The position numbers and the translations under genes are program-made. This document shows positions 1-3,791 of a stretch of 5,424 nucleotides of DNA, piece after piece. Origin of the DNA: Thermoplasmata archaeon UBA184 (GTDB lineage: Archaea; Thermoplasmatota; Thermoplasmata; Lutacidiplasmatales; UBA184); NCBI GenBank assembly GCA_002495185.1, contig DAEB01000045.1, positions 1,837 to 7,260 on the forward strand, written 5' to 3'. Under the pieces are notes generated by a model that had not been told where the DNA came from, did not search any database, and saw nothing but the letters and a program-made list of their open reading frames with translations. Position 1 is the stretch's first letter. Each line of letters starts with the position of its first letter.

Positions 1-488
1 TCAAAGAGCCGCTCGGGCGCCACCACCTCGCGACGCTCGGCGGCCGGAAACCGCTCGACCCCCACCCACTCGGGTCGGTCGTCCGCGACGCTGAAGTCGT
101 ACTCGAGCGTGGGGAGGATCTCCGCCAGGGCGTGGGCGACGTGACCCCCGCCCCAGAGGAGAAGGTTCGGGCGCGCTCCGACGTATTCGAGGGCGATCTC
201 CACCGACCCGCCGCAGAGGCTCGGTAGCCCCCCCGGCTTCCATGCCTGGAGGTCGAAGTGCCGGAGGTCGCCTTCCTTCCTCTCGAAGACGACGCGGGCG
301 AGGCGCTTCACTTCTTCCTCGAGCTGCGCCCCCCCGACGGTCCCCATCGTGGAGCCGTCGGCCCGGACGATCATCGAAGCACCGGGCTTTCCGGGAACGG
401 AGCCGACCGCCTTCACCACCGTGGCCCGGACGAACGCCTCGTGCCGGTCGAGGAGCCGCAACGACTCGCGCGTGAGGGTGCGGTCCAC
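1..488 (-). CDS. XdhC/CoxI-family molybdenum hydroxylase maturation factor (3' end outside window)
   Basis: XdhC-family proteins bind molybdenum cofactor and help its sulfuration and insertion into xanthine dehydrogenase or CO dehydrogenase class enzymes in the cytoplasm. The first 162 residues are visible. The N-terminal XdhC/CoxI domain shows GSVPGKPGASM (29-39), GTVGGAQLEEE (49-59) and LCGG-VE (91-97, Cys92). The start of the C-terminal Rossmann domain shows WGGGHVAHALAE (112-123) and DDRPEW (136-141). The family normally has RGPGA-like residues where GKPGA stands here. The start is a GTG at 488: the preceding gene stops at 492-494 in this same frame, so the reading frame cannot begin earlier, and a GGAG lies 9 bases before the GTG. 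Three bases separate the two genes, so translational coupling is likely. The usual length is about 250-350 residues, so roughly half is missing off the left edge. The family call is firm; the client enzyme is unknown. Confidence 0.88.
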   Translation of the reverse strand, partial: MDRTLTRESLRLLDRHEAFVRATVVKAVGSVPGKPGASMIVRADGSTMGTVGGAQLEEEVKRLARVVFERKEGDLRHFDLQAWKPGGLPSLCGGSVEIALEYVGARPNLLLWGGGHVAHALAEILPTLEYDFSVADDRPEWVGVERFPAAERREVVAPERLF

Positions 489-491
489 GGC

Positions 492-1103
492 CTAAAGCTC
501 CGTGGACCGGGATTGCCACTCGTCCGCCGCGCGACGGTAGTCCTCGGGGGTCTCAATCTTTCGAACGACCCCCGGATCGTCCACGGGGACGCGGACGACC
601 TGAACACCAAATTCCGGGAGGAGCGACCGAAGCGGAGCGTCGCTCCGGAGGTCGAGGACGTCCGACCGGACGCTGAACCGCCAGAGGACGGGATGGCCTC
701 CCTGGCCTTCGAACGTCGGGATGAACCAGACCGCGAGAGCGTCGCTCTCACGGGCGCGGTCCAGAGCCTCGAGGGTCGCGACGGTGACGAACGGATGGTC
801 GACCGGCCAGAAGAGGATGTCCCGGCCGGGAGGGATCGCCTCGATGCCGGAACGGACCGATGCCGTTCGACCCTCCCGCCAGTTCTCCGAGTCGACCACG
901 AGGACCCCGAGGCCCCGAAGCTCGTGGGCGATCGGGGTCCGGTGCGGCCCCACCACGACCACCACCGGCTCGAGACCTCGCTCGATGCAGATCTCGGCCA
1001 TTCGCCGGACCGCGGGGACGCCGCCGACGGGGACGAGGGCCTTCGGCTGACCTCCGAACCGGCTCGATTCGCCACCGCTCAGGAGAAGCGCTGCCGTCGC
1101 CAT
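492..1103 (-). CDS. MocA/MobA-like molybdenum cofactor nucleotidyltransferase
   Basis: A 203-residue protein of the NTP_transf_3 (MobA-like) family, which transfers CMP or GMP from the NTP to molybdopterin to form the dinucleotide cofactor. The N-terminal nucleotide-binding loop is LLLSGGESSRFGGQPKAL (6-23). GRTASVRSGI (78-87) is the family's conserved second block. FWPVDHPFVT (98-107) carries the expected metal-binding Asp102. GQGGHPVL (133-140), DDPG (175-178) and IETPEDYRRA (183-192) match the C-terminal half of MocA/PucB-type enzymes. The length is normal. The ATG at 1103 is the only start after an in-frame TGA at 1134-1136; a GGAGG at 1119-1123 lies 15 bases upstream, which is rather far. 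The neighbouring XdhC gene supports a role in cofactor for a molybdenum hydroxylase, most likely as a cytidylyltransferase (MocA-like). However, the SGG in the loop is closer to the GTP-using MobA pattern, so nucleotide choice is open. Confidence 0.85.
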   Translation of the reverse strand: MATAALLLSGGESSRFGGQPKALVPVGGVPAVRRMAEICIERGLEPVVVVVGPHRTPIAHELRGLGVLVVDSENWREGRTASVRSGIEAIPPGRDILFWPVDHPFVTVATLEALDRARESDALAVWFIPTFEGQGGHPVLWRFSVRSDVLDLRSDAPLRSLLPEFGVQVVRVPVDDPGVVRKIETPEDYRRAADEWQSRSTEL

Positions 1104-1221
1104 CGAGGGATCGCTCGGCCTCCTCGGTTCGAGTCACGGCGAGCCGGTTAGTTAAGCCCGCCGACCGCGACGGGGCTTTCGCGGAGGAGACTCCCCTGCG
1201 CCCGTCCGTGGAATCGCGTCC

Positions 1222-1252
1222 CGGGCCCGCGCCGACAGAACGCGTGGGCCCG
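1222..1252. repeat. GGGCCC inverted repeat upstream of the ribosomal operon promoter
   Basis: The left arm CGGGCCC-GCG (1222-1231) is complementary to the right arm CGC-gt-GGGCCCG (1241-1252), with a 2-base bulge (1244-1245) and a 9-base loop (1232-1240). Because GGGCCC is itself a palindrome, the two copies are also a direct repeat. The element ends 11 bases before the TATA-like box, where an archaeal regulator or activator could bind. In such GC-rich DNA a chance origin is possible. Confidence 0.4.
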
Positions 1253-1263
1253 TTTCCTCTCTC

Positions 1264-1271
1264 TTTAAATA
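1264..1271 (+). promoter_or_regulatory. TATA-like promoter of the ribosomal operon
   Basis: TTTAAATA is preceded by a pyrimidine-rich CCTCTCTC stretch and is the most AT-rich spot in this intergenic region. Its centre lies about 30 bases before the ATG at 1298. Archaeal transcription normally begins about 25 bases downstream of the box, so the S19e mRNA should have almost no leader. This agrees with the absence of a Shine-Dalgarno motif before 1298. Confidence 0.75.
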
Positions 1272-1297
1272 CCTCGAGACGGTGGCCGCGCCACCTC

Positions 1298-1753
1298 ATG
1301 ACCCATCCTAACGACGTTCCTCCGTCGGCCCTGCTTCCGAAGCTCGCCACGGAGCTGCGGTCGCGCAAGGCGGTCGCCCCGCCTCCCTGGGCGACGTTCG
1401 CGAAGACCGGAGTGCACAAGCAGCGCGCCCCGACGCAGGTCGACTGGTGGTACCTCCGCAGCGCCTCGGTGCTCCGGAAGATCTACCTCAAGGGTAACGT
1501 CGGGATCGAGCGGCTCAGCGCGGAATACGGAGGCCGCCGGGACCGGGGGAGCGCTCCCTACCATGCCCGGGCCGGCTCGCGGTCGATCCTGCGAGAGATC
1601 GTCCATCAGCTCGAACAGGCCGGCCTCGTCCAACCGTACAAGACGAAGGGCCGTCGAGTGAGCGCGCAGGGTCAGAAGCTCCTCGATGGCCTCTCGCGCG
1701 ACATCCTGAAGGGGATGGCGTCCGAACGGCCCGAACTCGCCAAGTATCTCTAG
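1298..1753 (+). CDS. rps19e: 30S ribosomal protein S19e
   Basis: A 151-residue ribosomal protein of the small subunit, found only in archaea and eukaryotes, with a role in 30S/40S head assembly. Family signatures visible: WATFAKTGVHKQRAP (31-45), DWWYLRSASVLRKIY (49-63), VGIERLSAEYGG, and a winged-helix-like block running RSILREIVHQLEQAGLV followed by KGRRVSAQGQKLLD. Length is typical. The frame stays open far upstream, but homology begins only around here, and the ATG at 1298 lies about 30 bases after a TATA-like box, which fits a leaderless transcript; longer starts would cross the promoter. It is the first gene of the operon, followed after 28 bases by the PDCD5-like gene. That order is common in archaeal genomes. 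Confidence 0.96.
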   Translation: MTHPNDVPPSALLPKLATELRSRKAVAPPPWATFAKTGVHKQRAPTQVDWWYLRSASVLRKIYLKGNVGIERLSAEYGGRRDRGSAPYHARAGSRSILREIVHQLEQAGLVQPYKTKGRRVSAQGQKLLDGLSRDILKGMASERPELAKYL

Positions 1754-1781
1754 GGTCTCTTCGAGGGCCAGGAGCGCAGCG

Positions 1782-2141
1782 ATGGCGACCGGGGACGATT
1801 CGGAGCTGGCCGAGCTCCGGCGGCGACGCCTTCGCCAACTCCAGGACATGCAGGCATCCGAGGCGGCAAACGCCCAGATGTACGCCGCCCAGGAAGCCGA
1901 GATGGCCCGCCGCGACCAGGAACGGTCCGAGATCCTCCGCCGCATCCTGACCCCCGAGGCCCGGGAACGCCTCGCGCGCATCCGGCTCGCGAAGCCCGAC
2001 GTCGCCGGTGCGGTCGAGCAGCAACTGATCGCGCTCGCGGCCAGCGGCCGGATCCAGCGGGCCATCGACGACGTCACCCTGAAGGCTCTCCTGGAACGGA
2101 TCGCTCCCGAGAAGCGAGAAATCCGGATCACGAGACGGTGA
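1782..2141 (+). CDS. PDCD5-family DNA-binding protein
   Basis: A 119-residue member of the archaeal/eukaryotic PDCD5 (TFAR19) family, small three-helix-bundle proteins annotated as double-stranded DNA-binding. The cellular role in archaea is not well defined. The N-terminal third is a highly charged helix (ELAELRRRRLRQLQDMQ, then an A/E/Q/M-rich stretch). The conserved core includes LTPEARERLARIRLAKP and IALAASGRIQRAIDD. The C-terminal signature is LKALLERI followed by KREIRITRR, the best diagnostic of the family. Start ATG 1782 has a GGAG 7 bases upstream (1771-1774). It sits between S19e and L39e, 28 and 15 bases away, so it is probably cotranscribed and expressed at ribosomal-protein levels. 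It is commonly found in this position in archaea. Confidence 0.93.
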   Translation: MATGDDSELAELRRRRLRQLQDMQASEAANAQMYAAQEAEMARRDQERSEILRRILTPEARERLARIRLAKPDVAGAVEQQLIALAASGRIQRAIDDVTLKALLERIAPEKREIRITRR

Positions 2142-2156
2142 AAGGAGCAACGAACG

Positions 2157-2315
2157 ATGGCAAATCGCAGAAAGAGCCTGGCGCGCAAGACCCGCTTGTT
2201 CCGGGTGGTCAAGGGAAACCGCCGTGTCCCGGCCTGGGTGCTCCAGCGCACCAGCCGCCGGTTCACGCGCCATCCGAAGCGTCACACGTGGAAGCGAGGG
2301 CACCTCCACAAGTGA
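2157..2315 (+). CDS. rpl39e: 50S ribosomal protein L39e
   Basis: A 52-residue, very basic protein that translates from the ATG at 2157 to the TGA at 2313-2315. L39e lies along the wall of the peptide exit tunnel of the large subunit, where bacteria have an extension of another protein. Recognition rests on the short length, the Arg/Lys content and the family core NRRVPAWVLQRTSRRFTRHP (21-40), followed by KRHTWKRGHLHK at the C-terminus. The start is set by AAAGGAG at 2141-2147, nine bases before the ATG, which overlaps the stop codon of the upstream PDCD5-like gene and so suggests coupled translation. The plus-strand reading frame at 2138-2329 that overlaps it is a shadow. Confidence 0.95.
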   Translation: MANRRKSLARKTRLFRVVKGNRRVPAWVLQRTSRRFTRHPKRHTWKRGHLHK

Positions 2316-2335
2316 GGGGGTCAAGGTAGGTTCCG

Positions 2336-2635
2336 ATGCCCGCGAAGACCACCCCTACACGCCACACCGAGGAGCTGGAACGGGAGTACGTCATCCCGCT
2401 GCGGCCGAGCCAGTATCAGCCCTCCCGCCGGCGGCGAGCGGGCCACGCGCTCGAGACCGTCCGTCGCTTCGTCATCCGTCACATGCACGGCAAGCCAGAG
2501 GACGTCTGGATTGACCCCCGGTTGAACGAGCACATCTGGGAGCGCGGGATCCAGCACATCCCGCGCCGCGTCCGCGTGAAAGCGATCCGATTCGAGGACG
2601 GCCTCATCGAGGTCGACCTCCTCGAGACCGAGTAG
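2336..2635 (+). CDS. rpl31e: 50S ribosomal protein L31e
   Basis: A 99-residue large-subunit ribosomal protein (archaeal/eukaryotic L31e) located near the exit of the peptide tunnel. Diagnostic blocks are EREYVIPLR (15-23), RRRRAGHALETVRRFVIRHM (31-50), the DVWIDPRLNEHIWERGIQ stretch, and IPRRVRVKAIRFEDGLIEVDL near the end. Length is slightly above the common 85-95 because of a short N-terminal tail, MPAKTTPTRHTEE. The ATG at 2336 is 20 bases after the L39e stop; the purine-rich AAGGTAGG just upstream may act as a weak ribosome binding site. L39e-L31e-aIF6 is a widely conserved archaeal order. Confidence 0.96.
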   Translation: MPAKTTPTRHTEELEREYVIPLRPSQYQPSRRRRAGHALETVRRFVIRHMHGKPEDVWIDPRLNEHIWERGIQHIPRRVRVKAIRFEDGLIEVDLLETE

Positions 2636-2658
2636 GCGCGGCCGGGGGGTCCGCTCAG

Positions 2659-3324
2659 GTGCCGGTCGGTCGGACCCTCATCGGCGGTAGCCCCTACCTC
2701 GGAGTGTACCTCCGGGTCGGGGATGGGTTCGCGATCGTTCCGGACAGCATGGCGCGCTCGGTCGAGCGCGAGCTCGTCCACGTCCTGGAGGTGAACGTCG
2801 TCCGCACGTCCGTGCTCGACTGCGAGGTCGTCGGGGCGCTGCTCGCCGCGACCTCCCGCGGGATCGTCGTCGGAGGCGAGGTCGACCCGGGAGAACGGAG
2901 GGTCCTCGAGAAGGTCGCCCCCCTCACGGTCGTCCCGCACCGGCAGAACGCGATGGGGAACAACATCCTCGCGAACGACACGGCGGCGCTCGTCCACCCC
3001 GAGTTCTCGGACGAGGCTCTCGAGTCGATTGCGTTCGCGCTGGGGGTCCGGGCCGAGCGCGGCACGATCGCCGGTCTCGGCACCGTCGGGATGGCGGGAG
3101 TCGCGACGAATCGCGGCGTCATCGTCCACCCCCGCGCGACCGAGAAGGAGGCGCACCATGTGAGTGAACTGTTCGGCGTACCGGTTCACCGCTCGACCGC
3201 GAACTTCGGCGTCCCGATCGTCGGGGCCTGCGTGGTCGCGAACTCCCACGGCGTCCTAGTGGGACGGCCGACAACCCCGGTCGAGGTCGTCCACATCCAA
3301 GAAGGGCTTCGCGTTTTCGACTGA
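2659..3324 (+). CDS. eif6: Translation initiation factor aIF6 (50S anti-association factor)
   Basis: A 221-residue protein of the IF6 family, which binds the large ribosomal subunit near the sarcin-ricin loop and L14/L24e, preventing premature joining with the small subunit. The length is typical, and the fivefold pseudo-repeats of the pentein-like fold are visible: GVYLRVGDGFAIVP near the start, VGALLAATSRGIVV, NAMGNNILANDTAALVHPEF around 95-115, GMAGVATNRGVIVHPRAT, and FGVPIVGACVVANSHGVLVG near the end, followed by TTPVEVVHIQEGL. The start is a GTG at 2659, chosen because homology begins at once and because GGGGGGT at 2644-2650, 8 bases upstream, could serve as a degenerate Shine-Dalgarno. 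It is the last gene of the operon; the next gene is convergent 28 bases away. Confidence 0.96.
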   Translation: MPVGRTLIGGSPYLGVYLRVGDGFAIVPDSMARSVERELVHVLEVNVVRTSVLDCEVVGALLAATSRGIVVGGEVDPGERRVLEKVAPLTVVPHRQNAMGNNILANDTAALVHPEFSDEALESIAFALGVRAERGTIAGLGTVGMAGVATNRGVIVHPRATEKEAHHVSELFGVPVHRSTANFGVPIVGACVVANSHGVLVGRPTTPVEVVHIQEGLRVFD

Positions 3325-3339
3325 CGGCGCCCGTCGTTT
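3323..3339 (+). terminator. Possible short hairpin terminator after aIF6
   Basis: GACGG (3323-3327) and CCGTC (3331-3335) form a 5-base stem with a CGC loop that overlaps the aIF6 stop codon and is followed by GTTTC. The two convergent genes are only 28 bases apart, so some shared termination signal is expected. The stem is short and the T run is only three bases, so this is a weak call. Confidence 0.25.
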
Positions 3340-3352
3340 CGGGAGGGCCGTC

Positions 3353-3577
3353 CTACGTCCCGCGCTTTCGCTTGACGTATCGCGTCGCGTAGCCGGCGAT
3401 CCGGTTCGCGAGCTTCTTGTGGCTCGCCTGGAGATGCCCCTCGACCGTCACGCCGAGGTCGGTGAGCTCGAGAACCTTCTGCTTGTTCCGACTGAAATCC
3501 CCGGTGAAATCGTCCGGGTAATGGCGGATCAGCTCGATCGCAACCCGCTTGATGTACGTCTGGCGAATGTTGCCCAT
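3353..3577 (-). CDS. rps17e: 30S ribosomal protein S17e
   Basis: A 74-residue small-subunit ribosomal protein of the archaeal/eukaryotic S17e family. Family signatures are MGNIRQTYIKRVAIELIRHY at the N-terminus, DDFTGDFSRNKQKVLEL, and KKLANRIAGYATRYVKRKRG at the C-terminus. Archaeal S17e proteins are usually about 60-75 residues, so it is full length. The frame stays open upstream to about 3778, but that extension is Pro/Ser/Arg-rich, lacks family similarity and would cross the promoter at 3602-3611. The ATG at 3577 is therefore preferred. No Shine-Dalgarno precedes it, consistent with leaderless translation. It is convergent with aIF6 and not part of that operon. Confidence 0.95.
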   Translation of the reverse strand: MGNIRQTYIKRVAIELIRHYPDDFTGDFSRNKQKVLELTDLGVTVEGHLQASHKKLANRIAGYATRYVKRKRGT

Positions 3578-3601
3578 GCGGGCGGGGCCGACTCGAGTCG
3601 T

Positions 3602-3611
3602 GGTTATAACC
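3602..3611 (-). promoter_or_regulatory. Palindromic TATA-like promoter of S17e
   Basis: GGTTATAACC is a perfect 10-base palindrome with TTATAA at its centre (3604-3609). On the minus strand its centre is about 29 bases before the S17e ATG at 3577. This is nearly the same spacing as the box before S19e and again implies an almost leaderless mRNA. Being symmetric, it could in principle also seat TBP in the plus direction. Confidence 0.65.
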
Positions 3612-3677
3612 CTAACCGAAGGAGGCCCCGGGGAGCCGGGCCGCCGAGAGGGGGACGGTCTCTCCGGCGATATGCAC

Positions 3678-3699
3678 AAATACCCTGGCCGAGGTATTT
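3678..3699. repeat. AAATACC/GGTATTT inverted repeat, candidate promoter-operator of the VWA gene
   Basis: AAATACC (3678-3684) and GGTATTT (3693-3699) are perfect complements around an 8-base spacer, CTGGCCGA. It is the most AT-rich spot between 3612 and 3791, so it doubles as the best TATA-like candidate for the VWA gene; this would give a leader of about 70-90 bases. An inverted repeat lying on the core promoter is the usual geometry of an archaeal repressor operator. A hairpin in RNA is the alternative. Confidence 0.45.
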
Positions 3700-3717
3700 T
3701 CTTGCGTGCCTCATCGA

Positions 3718-3738
3718 GAAGCCATCCGGGGGGGCTTC
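3718..3738 (+). repeat. Small hairpin in the putative VWA leader
   Basis: GAAGCC (3718-3723) pairs with GGCTTC (3733-3738) around a 9-base loop, ATCCGGGGG. It lies downstream of the inverted repeat at 3678-3699 and would fall within or at the start of the VWA mRNA leader. The stem is only six base pairs, so a function is speculative. Confidence 0.25.
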
Positions 3739-3791
3739 CAGGCCGGGGACTGAACGACCCCTCGTCGCCCCCGACCACATGACCTAAACGT

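Larger units (their letters stand above)
1104..1297. other. Divergent intergenic region between the molybdenum-cofactor genes and the ribosomal operon
   Basis: These 194 bases separate two divergent transcription units. They hold a strong TATA-like box for the plus-strand operon (1264-1271), a GGGCCC-containing inverted repeat just upstream of it (1222-1252), and a short hairpin candidate (AAGCCC at 1154-1159 with GGGCTT at 1173-1178). On the minus strand a weak AT-rich element, CTTAACTAA, at 1149-1157 is the only candidate promoter for the MocA-like gene. I see no tRNA, C/D-box RNA or convincing small gene here. Confidence 0.6.
3578..3791. other. Divergent intergenic region between S17e and the VWA gene
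   Basis: These 214 bases separate divergent genes. From left to right they hold the palindromic TATA-like box (3602-3611), a purine/GC-rich stretch, an AT-containing inverted repeat (3678-3699) and a GC hairpin (3718-3738). There is no Shine-Dalgarno before the ATG at 3792 and no AT-rich box 25-30 bases before it, unlike the two ribosomal promoters. The VWA transcript therefore probably has a leader starting near the inverted repeat. I found no tRNA and no paired C and D boxes of a guide RNA. Confidence 0.55.

Noticed and set aside
1..519. Minus-strand open frame of 172 residues
   Set aside because: It is Arg/Pro/Gly-rich and low in complexity; the frame shifted by one base encodes a clear XdhC protein over the same bases.
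413..1075. Minus-strand open frame of 220 residues overlapping the MocA-like gene
   Set aside because: Its Ser/Arg-rich translation is a frame shadow; the neighbouring frame carries all conserved nucleotidyltransferase motifs.
258..1151. Plus-strand open frame of 297 residues
   Set aside because: It lies antisense across the XdhC and MocA-like genes, has no recognisable motif and is explained by high GC suppressing stop codons.
1154..1178. AAGCCC/GGGCTT hairpin as a terminator or riboswitch
   Set aside because: A six-base stem with a 14-16-base GC-rich loop is easily expected by chance, and it lies between two divergent starts where no terminator is needed.
860..1297. Upstream extension of the S19e frame
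   Set aside because: The extension is low-complexity and antisense to the MocA-like gene, and the promoter box at 1264-1271 lies inside it.
1265..2324. Two long minus-strand frames across S19e, the PDCD5-like gene and L39e
   Set aside because: Both are Arg/Ser/Ala-rich antisense shadows of well-recognised plus-strand genes.
2479..3249. Minus-strand open frame of 256 residues
   Set aside because: It is the antisense shadow of L31e and aIF6, with an Asp/Arg/Gly-biased composition.
3578..3778. N-terminal extension of S17e
   Set aside because: Pro/Ser/Arg-rich and not family-like; it spans the palindromic promoter and would make the protein twice the normal size.
3549..3787. Small plus-strand frames between S17e and the VWA gene
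   Set aside because: They start inside S17e on the opposite strand and have Gly/Pro/Arg-biased translations with no good ribosome binding site.
3660..3791. Possible C/D-box guide RNA or tRNA in the VWA leader region
   Set aside because: A CTGA occurs at 3750-3753, but no matching C box (TGATGA) was found, and no cloverleaf could be drawn.
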